From assembly GCF_003151135.1 (NCBI RefSeq), contig NZ_QEQK01000002.1:218972-282971 (forward strand): DNA of 64,000 nt, written 5' to 3'. Source of the stretch: Abyssibacter profundi (GTDB lineage: Bacteria; Pseudomonadota; Gammaproteobacteria; Nevskiales; OUC007). Every line of letters begins with the position of its first letter. Position 1 is the stretch's first letter. This document shows, piece by piece, positions 1-8,074 of the stretch. The translations under genes were made by a program, and so were the position numbers. The notes beneath the pieces are model-generated. The model made no database searches. It worked only from the letters and a program-made list of their open reading frames with translations, and was not told the DNA's origin.

Positions 1-1
1 C

Positions 2-175
2 GAGCTCTTCGAGCAGGTGCTGGCTGAAGAGATGGACATCATCCGCATGGAGGTGGGCGACGAACGCTTCGCATCGGGCCGATTTTCCGAAGCCCGGGAT
101 CTGCTGTTCCAGCTCTGTGTGGCCGAGGAATTGGAAAACTTTCTGACCGTGCCGGCCTACGAACGGCTGGCATAG
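2..175 (+). CDS. aceB: malate synthase A, C-terminal end (partial)
   Basis: The window opens inside this gene and shows its last 57 codons, ending FLTVPAYERLA and a TAG stop. The tail, with its acidic helix and the RFSEARDLLFQL stretch, matches the C-terminal domain of malate synthase A. That enzyme condenses glyoxylate with acetyl-CoA to malate in the cytoplasm. The nearby isocitrate lyase gene supports this, since the two enzymes make up the glyoxylate shunt. The start, the catalytic Asp and the acetyl-CoA site lie outside the window. The gene converges on the LysR gene, with 34 bp between the stops. Confidence 0.8.
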   Translation, partial: ELFEQVLAEEMDIIRMEVGDERFASGRFSEARDLLFQLCVAEELENFLTVPAYERLA

Positions 176-209
176 GCAGGCGGTTGCCGCCCCGACTGGA
201 TGGCCGCGA

Positions 210-1148
210 CTAGTCGAGCTCGCTGGCGACCTTGGCGATGAGCCCCCGCAGCCACTGATGCGCCGGGTTGTGTTGCAACAATGAACTCCACGCCATCTTC
301 AGCTCGGTCTCGGGGATTTCGAACGGCGGGGGCAGGATCAACACATCGGGGTTGTCCTGCTGGAGCTTGGCTGACTTGCTGGGCAGGGTAATCACCAGGT
401 CATCCATCTCGGCCAGCTGCATCGCCGCTTGATAATGGCGGGTGTAGACGCGAATCTTGCGGCGCTTGCCCAGGCGGGCGAGGGCATCATCCACCCAGCC
501 GAGCTGCTGCATGGTTCCGGGCTCGACGCCCACGCCAATGCCCATACCGGTCTTGCTCACCCAGACATGGCTGGCTTCCAGGTAGCTCTCCAGGTCGAAA
601 TGGTCGCGAATCGGGTTGTCCCGGCTGATCATGCAGGAGAAGCTGTCTCGCCAGATCGTCTGATGGTGAAACGACTGCGGTACTTCATCGAAGCGGTTGA
701 TGACCAGGTCCACCTTGCCGCCCTCCACATCGCTGTAGCTCACATCGCTAGGCGTCAGGATGTCGAGGGTGATGTTGGGTGCCGTGTTGTGCATGGCCCG
801 CAGCAGCGGGGGGAGCAGCGTGCATTCGCTGTAGTCACTCACCGACAGCCGGAAGACGCGACGTGCGGTGGCCGGGTCGAAGCCCTTGTCCGGTTCGACG
901 GCCAACTCCACATCGGCCACGATTTTCCTGACCAGTGGTTGCAGGGCACGGGCGCGCTCGGTTGGGGCCATGCCGTCTTTGGTTCGGATCAGCAGGGGGT
1001 CATTGAACAGTTCCCGCAGACGTCGCAGGCCGTTGCTCATCGCAGGCTGGCTGATGCCCATGCTCTCTGCTGCCTGGGTCACGCTGCAGGTTTGCAGCAA
1101 GACATCCAGATAAACCAACAGATTCAGGTCGATATGCTTGAGGTTCAT
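210..1148 (-). CDS. LysR-family transcriptional regulator (NodD/NahR-like)
   Basis: This 312-residue protein has an N-terminal winged helix-turn-helix (about residues 15-60, with SVTQAAESMGISQPAMS as the recognition region). A periplasmic-binding-protein-like effector domain follows (about 85-300). The opening IDLNLLVYLDVLL is typical of the NodD/NahR/PcpR branch. The ATG at 1148 is preferred to one six codons upstream because family members start just before the HTH. It sits between aceB and aceA and is transcribed away from aceA across a 216-bp gap with an AT-rich inverted repeat. A role in controlling the glyoxylate genes is inferred from position only, and the effector is unknown. Confidence 0.85.
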   Translation of the reverse strand: MNLKHIDLNLLVYLDVLLQTCSVTQAAESMGISQPAMSNGLRRLRELFNDPLLIRTKDGMAPTERARALQPLVRKIVADVELAVEPDKGFDPATARRVFRLSVSDYSECTLLPPLLRAMHNTAPNITLDILTPSDVSYSDVEGGKVDLVINRFDEVPQSFHHQTIWRDSFSCMISRDNPIRDHFDLESYLEASHVWVSKTGMGIGVGVEPGTMQQLGWVDDALARLGKRRKIRVYTRHYQAAMQLAEMDDLVITLPSKSAKLQQDNPDVLILPPPFEIPETELKMAWSSLLQHNPAHQWLRGLIAKVASELD

Positions 1149-1241
1149 GCGGGTCTGCCGAAGCACTGACTCGGCCGTCCGGTGGCATCGCCGGGACGGC
1201 TGCCTGTGGGCGCTTCATGCATTCATTGTGTGAATAGTGAG

Positions 1242-1267
1242 AATAATAGCCATTTATTAGAATTATT
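1242..1267. promoter_or_regulatory. AT-rich inverted repeat in the LysR/aceA divergent region
   Basis: AATAAT at 1242-1247 is mirrored by ATTATT at 1262-1267 in an otherwise GC-rich gap. LysR proteins usually bind interrupted dyads in such divergent regions, so this is a candidate operator. A possible -10 for aceA (TAGAAT, 1281-1286) lies 14 bp downstream, but its -35 is poor. Confidence 0.3.
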
Positions 1268-1364
1268 ATCCGAGGGCCGCTAGAATGCGCCCGCATTACA
1301 GGAGCCCGGCCCTCGATTTCTGACTTGTGGCTCTTGGCTTTCGATCATTCAACAGGTGTTCAAT

Positions 1365-2960
1365 ATGTCACAGTACAAGGACGAAATCGCCGCCATTCAG
1401 CGCGTTAAGGACGCTGCGGGCAGCCCTTGGGACGAGATCAATGCTGAGTCTGCCGCTCGCATGCGCATCCAGAACCGGTTCAAGACGGGCCTGGAAATCG
1501 CCCAGTACACGGCCGACATCATGCGCCGCGACATGGCCGAGTTCGACAAGGACAAGACCAAGTACACCCAGTCGCTGGGTTGCTGGCACGGTTTCGTCGG
1601 TCAGCAGAAGCTGATCTCCATCAAGAAGCACTTCGGCACCACCGACAAGAAATATCTGTACCTGTCGGGCTGGATGGTTGCTGCGCTGCGTTCCGAGTTC
1701 GGACCGCTGCCCGACCAGTCCATGCATGAGAAGACCGCTGTAGCTTCGCTGGTGGAAGAGCTGTACACCTTCCTGCGCCAGGCTGATGCCCGTGAGCTCG
1801 GCATGCTGTTCCGCGAGCTGGACAAGGCCCGCGAAGCCGGTGATGCCGCCAAGGAAGCCGAGATCCAGGACGCCATCGACAACTACGAAACCCATGTCGT
1901 GCCGATTATTGCCGACATCGATGCAGGCTTTGGTAACGCCGAGGCGACCTACCTGCTGGCCAAGCAGATGATCGAAGCCGGCGCCTGTGCGCTGCAGATC
2001 GAGAACCAGGTGGCCGACGAGAAGCAGTGTGGTCACCAGGACGGTAAGGTCACCGTGCCGCACGAAGACTTCCACGCCAAGATTCGCGCCCTGCGGTATG
2101 CATTCCTCGAGCTGGGCATCGACAACGGGATCATCGTTGCGCGCACCGACTCCGAAGGTGCTGGCCTGACCAAGGAAATTGCCGTGGTCAACGAGCCGGG
2201 CGACCAGGGTGACCGTTACAACTCCTACCTCGACTGCGAAGAGATCGACGTCTCCGAAATGGCCGAAGGGGATGTCTGCATCAACCGTGACGGCAAGCTG
2301 CTGCGTCCGAAGCGTCTGGCATCTGGTCTGTACCAGTTCCGTGAAGGCACCGGTCCTGAGCGTTGCGTGTTCGATAGCGTGGAAGCCCTGCGTGCCGGCG
2401 CCGACCTGATCTGGATCGAAACCGCCACCCCCAGCGTTGCCGACATCAAGGCGATGATGGACGGCGTACGCAAGGAGATCCCGGACGCCAAGCTGGTCTA
2501 CAACAACAGCCCGTCGTTCAACTGGACCCTGAACTTCCGCAAGCAGGCCTACGACCGCTGGGTCGAGGAAGGCAAGGATGTGTCCGGGTACGATCGCGAC
2601 GATCTGATGAACGCCAAGTACGACGATTCGGAACTGGCGGCCGATGCAGATGCCAAGGTGCGTAGCTTCCAGGAAGACTGCTCGCGCGAAGCGAACATTT
2701 TCCACCACCTGATCACGCTGCCGACCTACCACACCACGGCACTCTCGGTGGACAACCTGGCCAAGGAATACTTCGGCGACCAGGGCATGCTGGGCTACGT
2801 GGCCGGCGTGCAGCGCAAGGAAATCCGCCAGGGCATCGCCTGTGTGAAGCACCAGAACATGTCGGGTTCCGACATCGGTGACGATCACAAGGAATACTTC
2901 GCTGGTGACCGGGCCCTGAAGGCCGGCGGTGCGAAGAACACCTCGAACCAGTTCAACTGA
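1365..2960 (+). CDS. aceA: isocitrate lyase
   Basis: Isocitrate lyase cleaves isocitrate to glyoxylate and succinate, the first step of the glyoxylate shunt used on acetate and fatty acids. The product has 531 residues and belongs to the long bacterial subfamily (Pseudomonas type), not the 430-residue E. coli type. The active-site loop reads KQCGH with Cys222 and His224, followed by the QDGKVTVPHEDF stretch; the long subfamily has Q where E. coli has a second K. An in-frame GTG lies at 1356, but the ATG at 1365 is chosen because ACAGG sits at a good distance upstream. A strong terminator follows at 3017. Confidence 0.96.
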   Translation: MSQYKDEIAAIQRVKDAAGSPWDEINAESAARMRIQNRFKTGLEIAQYTADIMRRDMAEFDKDKTKYTQSLGCWHGFVGQQKLISIKKHFGTTDKKYLYLSGWMVAALRSEFGPLPDQSMHEKTAVASLVEELYTFLRQADARELGMLFRELDKAREAGDAAKEAEIQDAIDNYETHVVPIIADIDAGFGNAEATYLLAKQMIEAGACALQIENQVADEKQCGHQDGKVTVPHEDFHAKIRALRYAFLELGIDNGIIVARTDSEGAGLTKEIAVVNEPGDQGDRYNSYLDCEEIDVSEMAEGDVCINRDGKLLRPKRLASGLYQFREGTGPERCVFDSVEALRAGADLIWIETATPSVADIKAMMDGVRKEIPDAKLVYNNSPSFNWTLNFRKQAYDRWVEEGKDVSGYDRDDLMNAKYDDSELAADADAKVRSFQEDCSREANIFHHLITLPTYHTTALSVDNLAKEYFGDQGMLGYVAGVQRKEIRQGIACVKHQNMSGSDIGDDHKEYFAGDRALKAGGAKNTSNQFN

Positions 2961-3016
2961 TCCGAGAGCCTTGAATGCCCGGGTGCGTTCTGCGCCGGGG
3001 CATCCTTGAGTAGAAG

Positions 3017-3048
3017 AGGCGGCTCCTGATGGGGCCGCCTTTTTTTTT
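3017..3048 (+). terminator. intrinsic terminator after aceA
   Basis: AGGCGGCTCC (3017-3026) pairs with GGGGCCGCCT (3031-3040) across a 4-nt loop with one G-T wobble, and a run of T residues follows. It ends the aceA transcript, so the next gene (3069) needs its own promoter or readthrough. Confidence 0.9.
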
Positions 3049-3068
3049 GAACGGAGCGCCCATCAACC

Positions 3069-3647
3069 ATGTCTGATCCCATCCGGCCCCCTGAGCACCT
3101 CAATGACGGCCAGGCCCTGCTCGGCGAGCGTGGCTTTACCACCGGTCACCGGTGGTATCACGGCACCTCGTCAGCCCTGGTGGATCCGATTCTGCATGCC
3201 GGTCTGAAACGATCCGGTGATCGCGAGATGCAGGCGGCGACCGAGAAGACCATGGCCACGATCGGCAACAGCTACCAGGCTACAACCGAACCGGTTTACC
3301 TGACGCCGAGTAAGGCGCTTGCCTATTACTGGGCGCTGCAAACGGTCCGCAGGCGTCGGCTTCGATTTGGCAGCGATGAGCAGCCCGCCGTGCTGTCGGT
3401 GACCCTGCCGGACGATCTTAATGGGCAGGTCAAGCCCGATGTCGGTGCGGCCACCCTGTTGCTGGTCGGCGAAGGTGAGGCGTACATGGCTTACGTTGCT
3501 CGTATCTACCAGGATTGCGGCCTGGCTGGTCCAGACATCGACCTCATGAAGGCCAACCGCCTCGAGTACCTGCAAACCCTGGGTATGGCGTATATCGACT
3601 CGGATATCGATGCCGCCCATCTAGCCCCTGTGCGAGACGACGCCTGA
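3069..3647 (+). CDS. ADP-ribosyltransferase-fold-like protein
   Basis: This 192-residue soluble protein is not a member of a family I recognise with certainty. Two stretches recall the ADP-ribosyltransferase fold (rifampin Arr, PARP, KptA). WYHGTSSALVDPILHAGLK around His31 resembles the NAD-binding H-G-T strand. EPVYLTPSKALAYYWA around Tyr77 resembles the Arr Y-L-T strand and following helix. A third acidic residue of the H-Y-[DEQ] triad could lie in EGEAY near residue 138, but this is uncertain. There is no signal peptide. It stands alone between the aceA terminator and a membrane-protein gene. Transfer of ADP-ribose to a protein, nucleic acid or drug is inference only. Confidence 0.5.
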   Translation: MSDPIRPPEHLNDGQALLGERGFTTGHRWYHGTSSALVDPILHAGLKRSGDREMQAATEKTMATIGNSYQATTEPVYLTPSKALAYYWALQTVRRRRLRFGSDEQPAVLSVTLPDDLNGQVKPDVGAATLLLVGEGEAYMAYVARIYQDCGLAGPDIDLMKANRLEYLQTLGMAYIDSDIDAAHLAPVRDDA

Positions 3648-3735
3648 GTACAGGCAGGACGCCTCAAACACTGCATGCGCGGCCACCGTTGGCGCTAAGA
3701 TTCCGTCACGATCCCTTGCTAACGGGCGTGACGCC

Positions 3736-4227
3736 ATGGTTCTGAGCGGATTCATTCTGCTTGCCGCATTGTGCTGTAGCCTGGTCGCCGGGCTGTTGTT
3801 CGCATTTGCAGTGGTCATCATGCCCGGTTTGAGGACGCTGGATGACGCTGCATACATCCATGCCTTTCAGGCGGTGGATGGCGTGATCCAGAACAATCAC
3901 CCGATCTTTGGTCTGGTGTGGTTGGGGTCGGTGCTGTCGCTTGTGGCAAGCGCGGTGTTGGCGGCGCTTGGGCCCGCAACGGACGCTGCGCCGTGGGTGA
4001 TGGCAGCAGGCCTGCTGTACATTCTTGGCGTGCAATGGCCCACGCTACGCATCCATATTCCTTTGAATAATGCGTTGCAGGCAGTGGACACGCACCGCCT
4101 CAGTCCCGCTGCCTTGCTGGTTGCCCGGCGCAATTTCGAGCCGGTCTGGAATCGCTGGAATCGGAGGCGTACGGTGGCCGCGATAGGCAGGGTGCTGTTG
4201 TTGTTGGTGGCGCTGACGCTGCGCTAG
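3736..4227 (+). CDS. DUF1772 family integral membrane protein
   Basis: A 163-residue protein with four hydrophobic segments (about residues 5-30, 55-75, 85-100 and 145-162). The pattern FAVVIMPGL in the first helix, the NNHPIF motif after it, and RIHIPLNNAL after helix 3 match DUF1772, a family related to fungal anthrone oxygenase. The biochemical role in bacteria is unknown. It stands alone, with gaps of roughly 90 bp on both sides, so operon membership is unclear. Confidence 0.75.
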   Translation: MVLSGFILLAALCCSLVAGLLFAFAVVIMPGLRTLDDAAYIHAFQAVDGVIQNNHPIFGLVWLGSVLSLVASAVLAALGPATDAAPWVMAAGLLYILGVQWPTLRIHIPLNNALQAVDTHRLSPAALLVARRNFEPVWNRWNRRRTVAAIGRVLLLLVALTLR

Positions 4228-4320
4228 AGACTCATTCACTGACACCAGCCACCCAGCGAGGCCTGTCGACCGCAAGCGGCGGACGGCGTGCTGCGATGAC
4301 GAGACGGACCAGGAGGGGCG

Positions 4321-4875
4321 ATGACAGCAGGCGAATTCATGGCGACACCGCTGCAGGCCCTTGACCAGGCCAGTGATGTCCCTTGGTATTTTGTTGTCCT
4401 GCCGCCGGAGGTGAGCGCGACGTTGCCCAGGCGTGGTCGATTGACCGCTGCGGTCTGGATCAACGATGAACGATTCGACATCTTGCTGGAACCGGATGGC
4501 CGCAAGAGTCACTGGATGCGCATCGAACCCGCCATGCTCCAGGCCGCCCGAGCTGAACCGGGTGTGCCGGCCCGGTTTCGTGTCGCCCAGCTGGAGACGC
4601 AGCCAGAGCCTGAGGTTCCGGATGATTTGATCGCGGCCTTGTCGACGCAGGCCGCCGCCCAACAGACCTGGGCGTCCACGACCACACTGGCCCGAGTGGA
4701 CTGGATTCATTGGCTGACTTCAGCCAAACAGGCCAGTACGCGGGCCAAGCGTGTGCGTGACGCCTGTGAAATGCTTGCAGACGGTAAGAAGCGTGTTTGT
4801 TGTTTCGACCCGTCTGGCTTCTACAGCAAGGCCTTCAAGGCGCCGGAAGCCAAGCCCCGTCATGCCGGCGACTAA
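4321..4875 (+). CDS. YdeI/OmdA-like protein with DUF1905-type N-terminus
   Basis: This 184-residue protein has two parts. Residues about 20-90 (WYFVVLPPEVSATLPRRGRL onward) look like the small DUF1905 beta-barrel. Residues about 100-165 match the YdeI/OmpD-associated (OmdA) domain, with its typical WIHWLTSAKQASTRAKRV stretch followed by a MLADGKK motif. Family members have been linked to stress or bacteriocin protection, but the molecular role is not settled. The start has an excellent Shine-Dalgarno (AGGAGG just upstream), so expression is likely good. No signal peptide is seen. Confidence 0.75.
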   Translation: MTAGEFMATPLQALDQASDVPWYFVVLPPEVSATLPRRGRLTAAVWINDERFDILLEPDGRKSHWMRIEPAMLQAARAEPGVPARFRVAQLETQPEPEVPDDLIAALSTQAAAQQTWASTTTLARVDWIHWLTSAKQASTRAKRVRDACEMLADGKKRVCCFDPSGFYSKAFKAPEAKPRHAGD

Positions 4876-4926
4876 GCGCGGCCCGGAATGTGCGTGCACA
4901 ACCGCTTTGACGGGTGATCAACCAAG

Positions 4927-5409
4927 ATGACCAGCACACCTGGTCCAGCCGCTCCGGTGACCGACCCGGTGCTCCACAGCAACACAGAGCTGGGCATCTC
5001 CGCTGCCATTGCCTTCGATGACTTCACCAAGCCCGAATTGCTGACCCAGTGGCTAACGGCTGCTGCCAATGTAGATCGCGGTGTTGGCGGTCGGTACGAA
5101 CTGTTCTGGATGCCAGATGATCCGAAGAACAACAGCACCATGGGCTGTAAAATCACGGCCTGGGCACCGGGCGAGCTCCTGGCGTTCCACTGGAAGAGTC
5201 CGGCGCAGTTCAAGGCCTTCGCGAATGTGGTGGATCCGTTGACCCATGTGGTCGTGACATTCATCGCACATGATCGGGGCTGCCGCGTGCATCTGGTGCA
5301 TAGTGGTTGGCGCAGTTCCCCGGAATGGGACCAGGCGCGCCTCTGGCAGGCGCGGGCGTGGTCGGTGGCCTTCGACCAATGGCGGAGTTTGCTGTCGGCG
5401 GAGACCTGA
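4927..5409 (+). CDS. SRPBCC/AHSA1-domain protein
   Basis: A 160-residue single-domain protein. The segment AFDDFTKPELLTQWLTAAANV, then GGRYELFW, then a KITAWAPGELLAFHW strand, is the usual order of the Aha1-C-terminal/START-like (SRPBCC) helix-grip fold, which holds a hydrophobic cavity. Such proteins bind lipids or small hydrophobic molecules, or assist chaperones; no substrate can be read from the sequence. The first 20 residues are extra and Pro/Thr-rich. The ATG at 4927 has only a weak ribosome-binding site, and a later start is possible. It begins 51 bp after the YdeI-like gene and could share its transcript. Confidence 0.75.
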   Translation: MTSTPGPAAPVTDPVLHSNTELGISAAIAFDDFTKPELLTQWLTAAANVDRGVGGRYELFWMPDDPKNNSTMGCKITAWAPGELLAFHWKSPAQFKAFANVVDPLTHVVVTFIAHDRGCRVHLVHSGWRSSPEWDQARLWQARAWSVAFDQWRSLLSAET

Positions 5410-5551
5410 GTGATGCCGACGTAAACGCTGATCCGATGCCACCGCGCATGCCGGGCATTGCACCCAAACAGCAGGCCGCTATGCTTGCCGGCGCCTACCG
5501 TTCTTCCGGCAGGATGTGTCCCGGTAATTCACGAGTACCTCTTCAAACCCC

Positions 5552-5905
5552 ATGCTCAAAATTCTCTGTACGGCGGCAGTCGGCTTCGCTTTGCCGCTGG
5601 TTGGTCTTGCCAATGATCACCCGGCCCAGGCGGCATTGCTTGGCATGTCTGAGCTGGAACGCAAAGCAGCCTTTTCACGGGTGCTGGTGACCAGTGATCA
5701 GGCTTGCGGCGGCGGGGTCCAGACGCTCATCGACGCCAAGCGGTTTGACCTCAATAACAACGCATACTGGTATCTGCGTTGCGCAGGTGGCGAGCAGTAC
5801 GAGGTCTATATTCGTCCGGATGCCACCGGCAGCACGCATATCACGCGTTGCAGCGTGCTGGCTCAGTACGGACTGAGCTGCCCAGCGGCGCTGTCGGATG
5901 ACTGA
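5552..5905 (+). CDS. small secreted protein of unknown function
   Basis: A 117-residue protein with a Sec signal peptide (MLKILCTAAVGFALPLVGLA, probable cleavage near residue 20). The mature part holds three Cys: one in DQACGGG, one in YLRCAGG and one in CSVLAQYGLSC or nearby, so disulfides in the periplasm are likely. I do not recognise a family. Its stop overlaps the start region of the next secreted-protein gene by 8 bp, so the two are probably translated together. Confidence 0.6.
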   Translation: MLKILCTAAVGFALPLVGLANDHPAQAALLGMSELERKAAFSRVLVTSDQACGGGVQTLIDAKRFDLNNNAYWYLRCAGGEQYEVYIRPDATGSTHITRCSVLAQYGLSCPAALSDD

Positions 5906-6395
5906 CGTTATGAAGGCGTCGGCGGCTTGGACCATCATGCTCGTTGCAGCGTGTACGCTGGCGATGGCGCCGGCCGTGGCGGCCCCACAAAACAGCCTCA
6001 CGCGGCTGCATTGGCTGAGCGGTTGCTGGCAATCGGATGGCGCGGAACGGGGCACGGTCGAGATATGGAGCAAACCCGCCGGCGGTAGCCTGCTGGGCTT
6101 GTCCCGCACCGTTCGCGAGGGGCAGATGACCGCACACGAGTACATGCGAATTGCGATCGATGCGGACGGCGTTGTCCACTACATCGCAGAGCCAGCCGGC
6201 CAGCCGGCGACGGCGTTCCGACTCGATCATCTTGATGATCGCGAGGTCGTCTTCGACAATCCGGAACATGATTTTCCCCAACGCATTACCTATATGAACG
6301 AGGGTGTCCGGCAAGTCATCGCGGTGCTGGAAGGCGCGACCAGCGTTGGTGAGAAACGCATTGAGATACCTATGACCCGGATTAGCTGTCAGTAG
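5898..6395 (+). CDS. DUF6265 family secreted protein
   Basis: A 165-residue exported protein: a signal peptide up to about APAVAA, then LHWLSGCWQSDGAERGTVEIW, which is the conserved opening of DUF6265, and later VVFDNPEHDFPQRITY. The fold is expected to be a lipocalin-like beta-barrel, and the ligand is unknown. The ATG at 5898 overlaps the upstream stop. The ATG at 5910 would give a more usual signal peptide (MKASAAW) and may be the true start, but neither has a clear Shine-Dalgarno. Confidence 0.75.
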   Translation: MTDVMKASAAWTIMLVAACTLAMAPAVAAPQNSLTRLHWLSGCWQSDGAERGTVEIWSKPAGGSLLGLSRTVREGQMTAHEYMRIAIDADGVVHYIAEPAGQPATAFRLDHLDDREVVFDNPEHDFPQRITYMNEGVRQVIAVLEGATSVGEKRIEIPMTRISCQ

Positions 6396-6441
6396 TCAGA
6401 TGTCACGCCGTGGCATCGCGGCGATTGCGTTGTGACCGCTA

Positions 6442-6477
6442 TGCTGTGCACACAGCAATAACAGGCATCCGTGCCTG
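6442..6477. promoter_or_regulatory. two consecutive palindromes ahead of the hydrolase gene
   Basis: TGCTGTG-CA-CACAGCA at 6442-6457 is a perfect 7-bp-arm dyad. It is followed by CAGGCA-TCCG-TGCCTG at 6462-6477, which can form a hairpin ending just before the Shine-Dalgarno AGGGGAG (6481-6487). The first looks like an operator for a dimeric regulator and the second like a leader hairpin. No regulator can be assigned. Confidence 0.4.
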
Positions 6478-6492
6478 ATCAGGGGAGTGCAT

Positions 6493-7398
6493 ATGCAGGA
6501 CATGTTGCAGGCTTGGCAGCAGGCTGGGGCCACGCTGACGCTGCCAGGCAGCGGGCTGCAGGTTTATTACCGGGATATCGGTGACGCAGGCGCAGCGCCG
6601 GCGGACACGGCGTTGTTAATGCACGGATTTCCGGAATCTTCCTTCTCGTACCACAAGGTAGTTGATGGCCTCGGCGCGCGCTTCAAGCGCGTGGTTCTGC
6701 TGGATCTCATCGGCTACGGATTCAGCGACAAGCCCAGCGCGGATCGTTTTGGCTACTCGCTGATGGAGCAGGCTGATGTGGCCCTTGCCGTCTGGCTGCA
6801 CCTGGGCCTGCGCGGTGGTCACCTGATTGCCCACGATATGGGGGATAGCGTGTCCACCGAGCTGGTGGCCCGGGCCGTTGCAGGGATGCTGCCGGCGGGG
6901 TTTGATGCCGGGTTTCAAAGCGTCACCTTCACCAACGGCAGTATGGTGCTTGGCTTGGCCAAGCTGCGGGTGACCCAACGCCTGCTGCTCACGCGTTTCG
7001 GGCCATCGATGACCCGACTGGTTAACAAGAAGACCTTTGTTCAGCAGGTGCGCAGTGCGCACGGCACCGACGCATTGTCGGACGAAGATATCGATTTGAT
7101 GTGGGCGGCCAACTGCCTGCAGGATGGCCATCGCAAGTCCTACCTCACCATCCGTTATCTGTTTGACCGACGTCGCTTCGAAGCCGCACGGTGGCTGCCG
7201 GCGCTCGCAGCCACGCAAATCCCCATCCATCTGTGCTGGGGGGACGCCGACGCGGTGGCTCGGGTGGAAATGGCGCATCACCTCAAACAACAGGTCTGTA
7301 CATCGGCGGCGCTAACACTGATGCCGGGGGTCGGACATTTTTGTCAGATCAGCGACCCCGATAGCTGGTTGCAGGCCGTGCTGGGCTACTACGACTAA
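6493..7398 (+). CDS. alpha/beta hydrolase, epoxide-hydrolase/MEST-like, Asp nucleophile
   Basis: A 301-residue cytoplasmic alpha/beta hydrolase. HGFPESS at about residue 44 supplies the oxyanion region. The nucleophile elbow reads AHDMGDSVS with Asp115, not Ser, as in epoxide hydrolases and haloalkane dehalogenases. His282 in PGVGHFCQ completes the triad. The HDMGDSVSTELVAR stretch is especially close to the MEST/Peg1 branch, whose substrate is not firmly known. An in-frame GTG lies at 6487, but the ATG at 6493 is chosen because AGGGGAG sits directly upstream. Two palindromes precede the gene, suggesting regulated expression. Confidence 0.85.
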   Translation: MQDMLQAWQQAGATLTLPGSGLQVYYRDIGDAGAAPADTALLMHGFPESSFSYHKVVDGLGARFKRVVLLDLIGYGFSDKPSADRFGYSLMEQADVALAVWLHLGLRGGHLIAHDMGDSVSTELVARAVAGMLPAGFDAGFQSVTFTNGSMVLGLAKLRVTQRLLLTRFGPSMTRLVNKKTFVQQVRSAHGTDALSDEDIDLMWAANCLQDGHRKSYLTIRYLFDRRRFEAARWLPALAATQIPIHLCWGDADAVARVEMAHHLKQQVCTSAALTLMPGVGHFCQISDPDSWLQAVLGYYD

Positions 7399-7500
7399 AT
7401 CCTGACCGCAGGCTGTCCGGTTTGAGCACGGGTTTCCGTATGAAGACCTGAAGGAAGCGGGCATGGGGCCGCTTCACATCGACGGTCTAGGGGACAGGGT

Positions 7501-8037
7501 ATGAGTGGAGATCGGGGATTGCTCGCGGCGGTGGCCGCTGTTGTTGTGGGGATGGCCACCTGGTCGGGATCGGTGCTGGCCGACGAACCCTGGCAACTGG
7601 GTGTGCAGTGGTCACTGTCCTTTGGGGGCGAGCGGGCGGGCGTTCAGCAGTTGGACGCCGGCACCGCACTCCGCGTCCCAGTGCTGATCGAGAACTGGGC
7701 AGGGGAGCAGGCCTCACCGTATAGCGGCCTGCAATTTCGAAGTGACTCGGGCTGGCGACCTGCGCTGGCCGGTGTGGCCTGGCAGCCGTTACGGCCCCAG
7801 GGTCTGTCCGCGGAAACGGACAGCGACGAAGACGGCCGATCCGGCATCTGGATTGGCCTGGCCATCACTGGGGGCGTACTGGCCGCGCTTGCCTTGGGCG
7901 GCAACTCGGTGGAGGTCAACGGCGGTTCGGTGGACGCGCGAAGCGGTTCCGGTAACGGTGCCACGGACGAGAACACCTGCGTCGGGCCTAACCTGGATAA
8001 CCCCGAGCATTACGACACGGATTGCATCGACGGCTAA
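7501..8037 (+). CDS. exported protein of unknown function upstream of the muramidase gene
   Basis: A 178-residue protein with an N-terminal signal sequence (hydrophobic residues 7-26, probable cleavage after SVLA). A beta-rich middle follows (SLSFGGERAGVQ, LRVPVLIEN), then an acidic stretch TDSDEDG and one hydrophobic helix (about 117-133). The Gly/Ser/Asn-rich tail carries two Cys. No family is recognised. It has a purine-rich ribosome site (GGGGACAGGG) and lies 37 bp before the GH108 gene, so it may belong to the same unit. A role in the envelope is likely; a spanin-like role would be speculation. Confidence 0.6.
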   Translation: MSGDRGLLAAVAAVVVGMATWSGSVLADEPWQLGVQWSLSFGGERAGVQQLDAGTALRVPVLIENWAGEQASPYSGLQFRSDSGWRPALAGVAWQPLRPQGLSAETDSDEDGRSGIWIGLAITGGVLAALALGGNSVEVNGGSVDARSGSGNGATDENTCVGPNLDNPEHYDTDCIDG

Positions 8038-8074
8038 CCGCGGGTTCTGCCATCGACAGGGAGGTCGGTACAGC

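Noticed and set aside
1368-2888. A 506-codon open frame on the minus strand opposite isocitrate lyase
   Set aside because: It mirrors the aceA coding sequence in a GC-rich gene with strong third-position bias, and its His/Val/Gln-rich product resembles no protein family.
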